Assembly: GCA_002070755.1 (NCBI GenBank)
Contig: MWDY01000291.1
Coordinates: 1 to 22,205, forward strand
Direction: 5' to 3'
Length of the DNA stretch: 22,205 bases
Origin: Spirochaetes bacterium ADurb.Bin110
GTDB lineage: Bacteria > Spirochaetota > Spirochaetia > Treponematales > Rectinemataceae
Of the stretch, positions 15,635 to 22,205 are shown in pieces (the first letter of the stretch is position 1; every line of letters begins with the position of its first letter). A program made the translations under genes and the position numbers. The notes below the pieces were generated by a model, which saw only the letters and a list, made by a program, of their open reading frames with translations, made no database searches and was not told the origin of the DNA.

Positions 15635-15833
15635 TTTAGCCAGTCGGGCTCCCTAAAGGACCGCCTAGCGTAAAGAAAATCTTACAATTTCTTTTCTCTG
15701 CATCAGGGTCAGAATTCATTATGAGCCCTTCTTTTCATATCGGTTGGATTCTTGATGAGTCAATACCAGCCCTTGATGCCAAAATGGTCATGACTTAGAA
15801 TTGCTTAGAAACTAGCGTTGCTAGTGAATGTGG

Positions 15834-15937
15834 TAGGAGCTGTTGCATAATTGGCAATTTAGGATAGGAATCTTTAGAAAACCGGATTTTCTGCTCGATG
15901 CTCGCTTATCGAAAATGTCGGGGAATGACAGCTCCTA
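15834..15937. mobile_element. MITE-like segment with 10-bp terminal inverted repeats
   Basis: TAGGAGCTGT (15834-15843) and ACAGCTCCTA (15928-15937) are exact reverse complements bounding 104 bp of non-coding DNA. The interior contains further small hairpins (AGAAAA/TTTTCT; TCGAT/ATCGA). I find no clear target-site duplication. It could instead be a structured RNA or a genome-wide intergenic repeat. Confidence 0.35.
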
Positions 15938-15957
15938 TTGTTTTATTGTGAAAATCT

Positions 15958-15996
15958 CAGACCATTAAAGGAGAATATCGATATTCTTATGGTCTG
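15958..15996. promoter_or_regulatory. Nested palindrome at the nucleotidase ribosome binding site
   Basis: An inner perfect 16-bp palindrome AGAATATCGATATTCT (15972-15987) is enclosed by outer arms CAGACCAT (15958-15965) and ATGGTCTG (15989-15996), also exact complements. The outer right arm ends on the first base of the ribosome binding site GGAAGGAG (15996-16003). As RNA this would be a 16-bp interrupted hairpin touching the site of ribosome entry. As DNA it would suit a repressor operator. Control of the downstream nucleotidase gene is inferred from position. Confidence 0.6.
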
Positions 15997-16003
15997 GAAG
16001 GAG
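15996..16003 (+). promoter_or_regulatory. Ribosome binding site that sets the nucleotidase start
   Basis: GGAAGGAG lies 9 nt before the ATG at 16013. This start yields a signal peptide at once. An in-frame ATG at 15938 lies inside the inverted-repeat region and has no comparable site. Confidence 0.75.
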
Positions 16004-16012
16004 TCGTCTGCA

Positions 16013-17869
16013 ATGAGAAAACGTCTGTTTGTATGGTTGTCAGTGTTGCTATGCATCACTGGTCTCGTGATGGCGCAACCGACCGTCGGGGTAGGAAGCA
16101 AGGTCAATATCCAGATTCTCGCTACCAGTGATCTTCATGGTTGGTTTGTGCCATGGGATTTTGCTACTGACACAAAGGATACCAAAGGCAGTCTGACTTA
16201 CCTAGCGACCTTGATCGATAAACATCGTGCGGAAAATCCCAATGTAATTCTTGTCGATGCAGGTGATTCTGTGCAAGCCAACCATGTGGAATATTTTATT
16301 GACCACAAGGAAAACCCGATGATCGTTGCTATGAATCAACTGGGCTACGATGTCTGGACATGGGGGAACCATGAATACAATTTCGATTACAAGCGTCGCT
16401 CACATCTGATCGAACAGGCGAATGCAACAATCCTGTCCGGAAATGTCCACATGAAATCGACAGGTGAAAGATATCTGCCTGCGTGGACTATCATCGAACG
16501 TGAGGGCGTTAGGATTGGAATCATCGGCGTTACCACCCCCTTGATCGCTTCCTTCGAGGAAGGGAAGGGTACATTGGATGAAGTGACAGTCGTCAATCCG
16601 CTGGATGAGGTGGCCACTGCCATCGAGGAACTGCAGAAGGAGCATGTTGATGCAATCGTTGGCATCATGCATATGGGACTTGATGAAGAGAACAATGTGA
16701 AGGGATCGTCCATCACCGATATAGCTGAGGCATTTCCCGATTTCGCTGTCATCATTGGTGGACATGCTCATGTCAATGTTGACAGCAAGATGGTCAATGG
16801 AGTTTTGCTTACTGAACCGTACTACTACGCGAGGGTGCTAGGAGTAGTCGACCTGTCCTTCGAGAATACCGATACCGGCTGGAAGGTCGTGTCCAAGAGC
16901 TCGAAGAACGAGCCTTGTGGTTCAGTCGAACAACCTGCATTGGTCAAGACGATGGAGCCGTTCAAGGCAGAACTCCGTTCCTATGTCAACACCCCTATTG
17001 GGAAGCTGATCAATGCCGACCTATGTGGTCATGACGAGATCAAGGGGATATCCAGCGTATACACTAAAGGAACAGGGATTATCAATTTGCTTGGGCATGC
17101 GGGCATGTACTATACCGGAGCGCAGTGCGCAATATTATGCACTGATTATGAGGATGCAGGATTCCCGATCGGTCCGATAAGCATTAAAGACATCTCGTCG
17201 GCATACTCGTTTTCGGCTGGGGAGATCACTGTCTATGAAATGACAGGAAAACAGCTCAAGCAGTTGCTCGAATGGAGCGCTGGATATTTCAATACGATGA
17301 AAGAAGGAGATCTAACCATTAGCTACAATCCAGAGCGCCGCGCATCGAAATACAGCTCGGATTTCACAGGATGCGGCATCACTTATACGGTAGATCTGAC
17401 CAAGGAACAGGGGAACAGGATCAAGGATCTTGCCTTGATTGTCGAATACAAAGACGATGGTACTCCTGTCCTCAAGGATGGTAAACCAGTAACTATGCCA
17501 ATCACCGATACAATGGTCATCAAAGTCGGAACCAACGACTACTACATGAAGCAGTGGAGGGGTAAGGGAGGTTGCCTTGAAGGCGCTTCTTTCAAGGTCG
17601 ACTTCAGTTCTTCCGATGCTTGGGGTGACGATGGTTCGGTCCGTGCAATGACAGTACGATACATCAAGGAAGTCCTAGGTGGTGTTGTCGACGGTTCGGC
17701 ATTCGCCTACGAAAACTGGCATTGCGAGACAGGTGTCGACCAAAATAGCCCAGCATATAGAAAGGCAGTGGAGCTGATCAACAGCGGCAAGCTGAAACTA
17801 CCTGTATCGGACAAAGGGCGGACCAATATCGCCCCCATCACCATAAAGGATGTTGAGCCATTTCTGTGA
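16013..17869 (+). CDS. Exported bifunctional nucleotidase/cyclic-nucleotide phosphodiesterase (CpdB/UshA type)
   Basis: With the ATG at 16013 the protein has 618 residues. It opens with a Sec signal peptide: positive RKR, a hydrophobic core, and likely cleavage at VMA|QP after residue 21. The metallophosphoesterase domain shows all its metal-site motifs: D40-L-H42, G84-D85, G118-N-H-E121, H220 in MHMG, and G-H251-A-H253. The C-terminal half is a 5'-nucleotidase domain with YSFSAGEITVYEMTGKQL and a later GITYTVDL segment for substrate binding. Such enzymes dephosphorylate nucleotides or 2',3'-cyclic nucleotides outside the cytoplasm to salvage phosphate and nucleosides. The DLHG and GNHE context looks closer to CpdB/YfkN, but the exact substrate cannot be told. 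It appears monocistronic. Its G+C and codon use (AAG, GTC, ATC) look higher than in the BREX genes. Confidence 0.87.
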   Translation: MRKRLFVWLSVLLCITGLVMAQPTVGVGSKVNIQILATSDLHGWFVPWDFATDTKDTKGSLTYLATLIDKHRAENPNVILVDAGDSVQANHVEYFIDHKENPMIVAMNQLGYDVWTWGNHEYNFDYKRRSHLIEQANATILSGNVHMKSTGERYLPAWTIIEREGVRIGIIGVTTPLIASFEEGKGTLDEVTVVNPLDEVATAIEELQKEHVDAIVGIMHMGLDEENNVKGSSITDIAEAFPDFAVIIGGHAHVNVDSKMVNGVLLTEPYYYARVLGVVDLSFENTDTGWKVVSKSSKNEPCGSVEQPALVKTMEPFKAELRSYVNTPIGKLINADLCGHDEIKGISSVYTKGTGIINLLGHAGMYYTGAQCAILCTDYEDAGFPIGPISIKDISSAYSFSAGEITVYEMTGKQLKQLLEWSAGYFNTMKEGDLTISYNPERRASKYSSDFTGCGITYTVDLTKEQGNRIKDLALIVEYKDDGTPVLKDGKPVTMPITDTMVIKVGTNDYYMKQWRGKGGCLEGASFKVDFSSSDAWGDDGSVRAMTVRYIKEVLGGVVDGSAFAYENWHCETGVDQNSPAYRKAVELINSGKLKLPVSDKGRTNIAPITIKDVEPFL

Positions 17870-17894
17870 CATTCATTGATACCCGACACCTTGC

Positions 17895-17923
17895 TTGCCA
17901 TTTTATCGATATATTTTTATATT
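17895..17923 (+). promoter_or_regulatory. Sigma-70-like promoter of the flavoenzyme gene
   Basis: TTGCCA (17895-17900) and TATATT (17918-17923) are each one base from consensus and are separated by 17 bp. The start of transcription would be near 17930, about 70 nt before the ATG at 18000. Confidence 0.6.
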
Positions 17924-17999
17924 AGCATTGTCTTATACGATGCTGAATGTTTATTGCTTCCTGCAAAGCGAAAGGCTTACTAAAGAAGGGAGGTAGAAT

Positions 18000-19922
18000 A
18001 TGCTAAAGAACCTTTTTTCTCCTATGCGTATTGGCAAGATGGAGGTAAGCAACCGATTGGTCGTACCAGCCATGGTGATGAATTTTTGCAACAACGATGG
18101 TACGGCGACAGAAAAGTATATCGCGTATCATGAGGCAAAAGCAAAAGGCGGATGGGGACTCATTATCACCGAGGATTACGCAGTTGATCCGCGTGGAAAG
18201 GGATTTGCGGGGATTCCTGGGCTGTGGAATGATGATCAAATCGAGAGTCATTCCAAACTGCCCGAGCGAGTGCATCGATATGGCAGTAAGATAGTGGCAC
18301 AGATATACCATGCGGGCAGACAGACAAATCATTTTGTTATTGGTGCGCAGCCTGTAGCTCCTTCACCGATCCCATGCCCCGCGAATCAGGAGATTCCTCA
18401 TGAGCTCACTAAGGATGAGATTCGGAACATAGTGGAGGAATTCGGAGATTGTGCCTTGCGGGCCAAAAAGGCGGGGTTCGATGGTGTAGAGGTTCACGGC
18501 GCGCATGGCTATCTCATTGCTCAATTCATGTCTCCCTATTCAAATAAGCGAACAGATGAATATGGCGGCTCTCTCCTAAACAGGATGAGGTTACCACTAG
18601 AGATCATATCCAATATACGAGCCAAAGCAGGGAACGATTTTCCTATCCTTTTCAGGATCTCTGGCGATGAATTCGTTCCCGGTGGAAGGACTATTGAGGA
18701 TACAAAGGCCATCGCTGTATTGCTAGAACAGGCAGGGGTTAATGCTATCCATGTTTCAGCAGGCGTCTACGGAAGCATGCAGTTTATCATACCACCCGCT
18801 GCGGTGCGGCATGGTTGGATTGCCGATTTTGCAGCAGAGGTCAAGAAGGTCGTTTCCATACCAGTCATCACCGTTGGAAGAATCAATGATCCTATGATGG
18901 CAGAAACTATAATCGCATCAGGAAAGGCTGATTTTGTGGCCATAGGCAGAGGTTCTCTTGCCGATCCTGAGCTTCCAAATAAGGCTGCTGCGGGAAAATT
19001 CGACGATATCAACTATTGTATTGGGTGCTTGCAGGGCTGCGTCGGTAATCTCTTTAGAGGCAATCCTGGTGGTTGTTTGGTGAATCCTGTAACGGGCAGA
19101 GAATCTGAGTTTATCTTAAAGCCTGTCGACAAGAAGAAAAAGGTATTTGTTGCAGGCGGTGGCCCAGCAGGGATGGAAGCGGCGAGAGTAGCTGCGCAGC
19201 GAGGCCACGAGGTTCATCTATATGAAAAGAGCGATAAACTTGGAGGACAATACCTGATCGGCGCCATACCACCCAATAAGGGCGAAGTGGATATGTTCCT
19301 CGCATGGCAGCAGAATCAGCTCAAAAAATATAATGTGAATGTCCACTTCAATACTGAGCTGACGGTCCAGATTGTCGAAAAGGGAGCCCCCGATGCGGTG
19401 ATTGTGGCGACAGGCGGAGAGCCCATCGTCCCGGATATTCCAGGCAAGGATAAACCCAATGTTGTCGATGCAAATGATGTGCTGCTTGGCAATGTAAATG
19501 TGGGGCATCGAGTTATCGTGATAGGTGGCGGCATGGTGGGTTCCGAAACCGCGGATCATCTCGCAAACCATGGCAAGGAAGTGACGATCGTAGAAATGTT
19601 ACCCGAGATTGCCAAGGACGAAGAGGCTGCCGTCCGCTATTTCTTGATGAAGGACTTACAGGATAATGGCGTCAAGATATATGTCAATGCACCGGTAAAG
19701 AAGATTCTGGATGATGGCGTTATCTCTGAGATAGATGGCGCGGAAATCAAAATCGGGCCTGCCGATACCATCGTGATGGCCATTGGCGCTAAGTCGGTCA
19801 ACAGCCTGACTAAACAGCTCGAAGGAAAAGTTCCTCAGGTTTTGACTGTTGGCGATGCGCTCAAAGTGCGCAAGGCGCTCGAAGCAGTGGAAGAGGGATA
19901 CAGGGCGGGGCTCGCGGTATAG
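18000..19922 (+). CDS. NADH:flavin oxidoreductase / 2,4-dienoyl-CoA reductase-like Fe-S flavoenzyme
   Basis: A 640-residue enzyme of the FadH/BaiCD/trimethylamine-dehydrogenase branch of the old yellow enzymes. An N-terminal FMN-binding TIM barrel (about 1-330) contains the conserved HGAHGYL stretch (H166, H169) and the SPYSNKRTDEYGGS segment. Cysteines C340, C343, C347 and C359 are spaced to bind a 4Fe-4S cluster. Two Rossmann motifs follow: an FAD site GGGPAG (386-391) and an NAD(P) site GGGMVG (509-514). Such enzymes reduce activated C=C bonds of enoates, dienoyl-CoA or steroids, with electrons passing from NAD(P)H through FAD and Fe-S to FMN. The actual substrate cannot be told. AAGGGAGGT lies 5 nt before the ATG. 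The gene ends 13 bp from the convergent DinB gene. Confidence 0.88.
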   Translation: MLKNLFSPMRIGKMEVSNRLVVPAMVMNFCNNDGTATEKYIAYHEAKAKGGWGLIITEDYAVDPRGKGFAGIPGLWNDDQIESHSKLPERVHRYGSKIVAQIYHAGRQTNHFVIGAQPVAPSPIPCPANQEIPHELTKDEIRNIVEEFGDCALRAKKAGFDGVEVHGAHGYLIAQFMSPYSNKRTDEYGGSLLNRMRLPLEIISNIRAKAGNDFPILFRISGDEFVPGGRTIEDTKAIAVLLEQAGVNAIHVSAGVYGSMQFIIPPAAVRHGWIADFAAEVKKVVSIPVITVGRINDPMMAETIIASGKADFVAIGRGSLADPELPNKAAAGKFDDINYCIGCLQGCVGNLFRGNPGGCLVNPVTGRESEFILKPVDKKKKVFVAGGGPAGMEAARVAAQRGHEVHLYEKSDKLGGQYLIGAIPPNKGEVDMFLAWQQNQLKKYNVNVHFNTELTVQIVEKGAPDAVIVATGGEPIVPDIPGKDKPNVVDANDVLLGNVNVGHRVIVIGGGMVGSETADHLANHGKEVTIVEMLPEIAKDEEAAVRYFLMKDLQDNGVKIYVNAPVKKILDDGVISEIDGAEIKIGPADTIVMAIGAKSVNSLTKQLEGKVPQVLTVGDALKVRKALEAVEEGYRAGLAV

Positions 19923-19935
19923 CGCTAGGTTCCTT

Positions 19936-20451
19936 TTAGAATATCGCGGAAAAATTGCTATAGTCGTTTGCGATGCCGAGCTGCTCTAGATAGACGGATA
20001 TCATGCCTCTATGATGCGTTTCATGGTTGAACATATGGAGTATCATGCCGCCAAATGGATTGTCGTGCTCGTTCCCGTATGGGTCTTTGTACTTCAATCG
20101 CTTTGTGAGATCCTCGGCTGTCAATTCGTTGGCAAATTGTTCTATCATTTCGTCGAGCTCAGCCCTGGATTGTAAATATTGCTCGGTGTCGCCTATGACA
20201 ACTTCGCCGAACTTTATTTCCTTCTTGAATAGATCGTGCTTAATAAACTGAAATTCCCTCAAGGTAGAGAAGCGCTTCAACCAGTTTATATCTGTGGCAT
20301 AGATATGATTGCAAAGCGATTTGACTGAAGGGAAAAAGCAGTCGAATTTCTTTTCCCATTGTTCGTTGCTCAGTGTCGATATGAATTTGTTCATCTTTGC
20401 GTTTGTTGTTTTGTTATAAAGTGAAAACAACTTTACTGTTTCTAAATCCAT
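19936..20451 (-). CDS. DinB family protein
   Basis: A 171-residue four-helix-bundle protein of the DinB/YfiT type. The likely metal ligands H49, H143 and H147 are present, the last two in FNHETHHRG. DinB-family proteins bind a divalent metal; some are thiol-dependent S-transferases (bacillithiol or mycothiol type) and many have no known reaction. Reading leftward from 20451, it has a GGGAGG ribosome binding site (complement of 20458-20463) and converges on the flavoenzyme gene. It should not be confused with DNA polymerase IV, which shares the name DinB. Sequence and length are typical and the frame is intact. Confidence 0.85.
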   Translation of the reverse strand: MDLETVKLFSLYNKTTNAKMNKFISTLSNEQWEKKFDCFFPSVKSLCNHIYATDINWLKRFSTLREFQFIKHDLFKKEIKFGEVVIGDTEQYLQSRAELDEMIEQFANELTAEDLTKRLKYKDPYGNEHDNPFGGMILHMFNHETHHRGMISVYLEQLGIANDYSNFSAIF

Positions 20452-20756
20452 AGTCTTGCCTCCCTAGTCTAAAATAATTGATCGTGAAATCGAATTAGCG
20501 TAGGAGCGAACATAGCTACTAATCTAGATAGTATAGCCTGAATTGATGCGCTTTCATACTAGCGATAGGAACCTCCATGAGCCATAAAAGAGGCGCATGA
20601 CAATTCTGTGGCAATCCATGAGCGCTTTTATTGCTTACATTGTTAGAGTCGCTTATTATTCAATCTTAGGGAATCATCACCTTTGGCGGTGGTAGTTTAC
20701 CGATATCAATGTGAGAATTGTTGTATTCTTACAGTTTATAGAATGGGAGGCTTGCT
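20452..20756. other. Divergent intergenic region between the DinB and proteinase genes
   Basis: About 305 bases that must carry the promoters of two divergent genes, though I cannot pick a convincing -35/-10 pair for either. It contains an imperfect hairpin (about 20584-20631): ATAAAAG with CTTTTAT plus a CATG stem around a 17-nt loop, with no T-run. Ribosome binding sites lie at both edges. No ORF of note is seen. Confidence 0.5.
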
Positions 20757-21581
20757 ATGGGCATAATCGATATCTTTTGGATTTTCTTTATGATTTCAGC
20801 ATTGCAGCCAGTGATGCAGCGGCGTTATCTCAATACAATGCGCACACACAAAATCGCACAGATTGAAAAAAAGCGCGGCTCACGCGTAATTCTCCTTGTA
20901 CATAGACAAGAAACAATGAGCCTTTTGGGATTTCCGCTGATGCGGTACATCGATGTGAATGACTCCGAGGAAGTATTGCGCGCCATTCAGATGACTGATG
21001 ATAATGTACCGCTAGACATAATACTGCACACACCAGGCGGCCTTGTGTTGGCTGCCCTCCAGATTGCACGCGCAATTCAAGCTCACAAAGGCAAGGTCAC
21101 TGTCTTTGTTCCCCATTACGCCATGTCGGGCGGTACATTGATTGCATTGGCAGCGGATGAAATCGTAATGTGCAAGCATTCCGTTCTTGGGCCAATTGAT
21201 CCACAAATAGGACAATATCCTGCTGCCTCTTTCATAAAGGTAATCGACCAGAAGCCAATTTCTGAGGTTGAAGATCAGACTTTGATTATGGCGGATATTG
21301 GGCGCAAAGCTATTCAGCAACTCGAAGCAGCGGCAGCCAGCTTATTGAGTAGACACATGGAAGAAGATGCCGCGGCTGCGTTGGCGACAAAACTGGCAAC
21401 CGGCATGTGGACACATGATTATCCTATCTCAGCCGAAGAGGCCCGCTCGCTTGGCCTGCCTATCAATACTGACATGCCCAACGAGATATTGCAGCTTATG
21501 ATGCTGTATCCACAGCCAGTAAAACAACAAGGAGGCGTGGAGTATCTACCGGTTCCTCGGCAGAGCAAGTCTCAGAAGTAA
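20757..21581 (+). CDS. SDH-family Clp-fold serine proteinase
   Basis: A 274-residue protein of the serine dehydrogenase proteinase family (SppA/ClpP fold). The N-terminus is a short hydrophobic segment (IIDIFWIFFMISAL, residues 3-16) that may anchor it to the membrane. The oxyanion-loop-like HTPGG precedes an amphipathic helix. The nucleophile candidate S124 is in AMSGGT, followed by ADEIVM and the SVLGPIDPQ segment typical of this family. Its natural substrates are unknown; membrane-linked protein or peptide cleavage is inferred. GGGAGG lies 6 nt before the ATG. The stop is only 2 bp from the right IS end, yet the length and the C-terminal GGVEYLPVPR look complete, so the insertion seems to have spared the gene. 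Confidence 0.85.
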   Translation: MGIIDIFWIFFMISALQPVMQRRYLNTMRTHKIAQIEKKRGSRVILLVHRQETMSLLGFPLMRYIDVNDSEEVLRAIQMTDDNVPLDIILHTPGGLVLAALQIARAIQAHKGKVTVFVPHYAMSGGTLIALAADEIVMCKHSVLGPIDPQIGQYPAASFIKVIDQKPISEVEDQTLIMADIGRKAIQQLEAAAASLLSRHMEEDAAAALATKLATGMWTHDYPISAEEARSLGLPINTDMPNEILQLMMLYPQPVKQQGGVEYLPVPRQSKSQK

Positions 21582-21583
21582 AG

Positions 21584-21661
21584 ATTACTGCTACGAACCT
21601 TGTATAAGAAGTTGAAGCAAGATGTATGAAGGAGGGCGATAAAGAGAATGTACGGAGGTAA
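21584..21661 (+). mobile_element. Inner end and transposase leader of the right-hand IS copy
   Basis: This 78-bp segment is the inverted counterpart of bases 1-78 (3 mismatches: one A/G and two within the run before GGAGG). It starts 2 bp after the proteinase stop and ends at the ribosome binding site of the transposase, so it is most simply the IS end plus transposase leader. Promoter elements probably lie within it, but I do not see a strong pair. Confidence 0.8.
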
Positions 21662-21664
21662 TCC

Positions 21665-22205
21665 ATGCATTCTTTTTCTTTCTGCCCAAATCCTGAGTGT
21701 CCAAATCATAAGGCTGCTCCCCAAGGCCGCTGGTTTGTCAGTCTAGGCTTCTATTCCACCAAATGTTTTGGAGATGTACCTCGTTATCGCTGTAAGAGCT
21801 GTGGTCATAGCTTTTCTTCACAAACATTCAGTTTAGATTACTTTGCCAAGAAAAGGCTCGACTATCGACAAATTGAGCGTCTTGTGTCTTCAAGCATGAG
21901 CCAGCGCGCACTCTCCAGACACTTCAAGGTCTCTTTGGGAACTATCAATAATCGCATCATGAGACTTAGCCACCAAACTCTTGCCATGCATTCTCTCTTA
22001 CGTCCTCGTGCCTCTCACAGAGAGCCTGTCTGTATTGATGGCTTTGTCAGTTTTGATCGCTCTCAGTACTTCCCAAATAATATTACCATATCCCTTACTA
22101 GCCATAGCCAGTTCATTCTAAGTCTCAGCCATGCCACATTACGCCGCTCAGGCCGCTGCACCGACAGCCAAAAGCGTAGAAAAACCATACTCTATCGCTC
22201 AGTCA
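21665..22205 (+). CDS. Transposase, N-terminal part (runs off the right edge)
   Basis: 180 codons are visible without a stop. The protein begins with a zinc ribbon (C7, C12, C43, C46) in a CPNPEC...RYRCKSCGHSF context. An HTH region follows (about 66-101, with SQRALSRHFKVSLGTINNRI). The start of what looks like a DDE-type catalytic domain comes next, with D125 in CIDGF as the likely first acidic residue. A zinc ribbon, HTH and DDE domain in this order recall IS1/IS1595-like transposases, but I cannot fix the family. GGAGGT lies 4 nt before the ATG at 21665. It belongs to the right-hand copy of an element also found, inverted, at the left edge. Confidence 0.75.
   Translation, partial: MHSFSFCPNPECPNHKAAPQGRWFVSLGFYSTKCFGDVPRYRCKSCGHSFSSQTFSLDYFAKKRLDYRQIERLVSSSMSQRALSRHFKVSLGTINNRIMRLSHQTLAMHSLLRPRASHREPVCIDGFVSFDRSQYFPNNITISLTSHSQFILSLSHATLRRSGRCTDSQKRRKTILYRSV

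Larger units (their letters stand above)
15523..16012. other. Scar-like intergenic region between the defence block and the nucleotidase gene
   Basis: About 490 bases without an intact gene. In order it holds a 10-bp inverted repeat enclosing a weak terminator-like hairpin (15533-15586), three CAAGTCRC direct repeats with 12-bp period that can be read as a short degenerate ORF (15587-15634), a 26-codon orphan ORF beginning at 15719, a MITE-like segment with 10-bp inverted ends (15834-15937), and a nested palindrome before the next gene (15958-15996). The mixture suggests repeated insertion and decay at the edge of the defence block. Confidence 0.55.

Noticed and set aside
15938..16012. Upstream in-frame ATG extending the nucleotidase by 25 codons
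   Set aside because: The extension would put 25 non-signal residues ahead of a clear Sec signal peptide and runs through the nested palindrome; the ATG at 16013 has GGAAGGAG at good spacing.
16387..16771. Two overlapping minus-strand open frames inside the nucleotidase gene
   Set aside because: Both are antisense to the metallophosphoesterase domain, are low-complexity serine/threonine- or isoleucine-rich, and lack ribosome binding sites.
20584..20631. Imperfect hairpin in the divergent intergenic region as a terminator
   Set aside because: Both flanking genes read away from it, the stem is interrupted, and no T-run follows on either strand.

Overview
The window is a bacterial accessory region of about 22 kb. 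It has roughly mid-40s G+C, strong GGAGG-type ribosome binding sites, genes in tight co-directional runs, and no tRNA, rRNA or CRISPR array. The Fe-S/flavin enoate-reductase-like enzyme suggests an anaerobe. An anaerobic spirochaete or Firmicute would fit, but I cannot fix the taxon from the sequence and hold this loosely.

Layout. (1) Bases 1-78 are the reverse complement (75 of 78 identical by hand alignment) of bases 21584-21661. The right-hand copy directly precedes a zinc-ribbon transposase gene that runs off the right edge, so the window lies between two inverted copies of one insertion-sequence-like element whose transposases point outward. (2) Bases 398-13134 hold a six-gene operon whose order and motifs match a complete type 3 BREX anti-phage system: brxF, brxC, pglX (pglXI), brxHII, pglZ, brxA. 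Gaps are 1-23 bp or 4-bp overlaps, and an extended -10 promoter lies just upstream. (3) Bases 13324-15522 hold a compact three-gene unit with its own upstream region: a TIGR04255-family protein, a helix-turn-helix protein that overlaps it by 10 bp, and a protein with an SQDCD motif that I do not recognise. This is the best candidate for an undescribed accessory (possibly defence) system. (4) Bases 15523-16012 are scar-like intergenic DNA: inverted repeats, a 12-bp-period direct repeat that may be a coding remnant, a MITE-like 104-bp segment, and an elaborate palindrome at the next gene's ribosome binding site. (5) Bases 16013-19922 encode an exported CpdB/UshA-type nucleotidase and an old-yellow-enzyme/FadH-type Fe-S flavoenzyme, both looking more G+C-rich than the BREX block. 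(6) A DinB-family gene on the minus strand and an SDH-family Clp-fold serine proteinase follow, the latter ending 2 bp before the right-hand IS end.

How the parts work together. In BREX, PglX marks host DNA by site-specific adenine methylation. The ATPases BrxC and BrxF, the helicase BrxHII, the alkaline-phosphatase-fold PglZ and BrxA take part in methylation and/or exclusion of unmodified phage DNA. The three-gene unit downstream is on the same strand but set apart by 189 bp that carry a tandem repeat and a 15-bp palindrome, so it looks separately regulated. The metabolic genes further right have no evident functional link to BREX.
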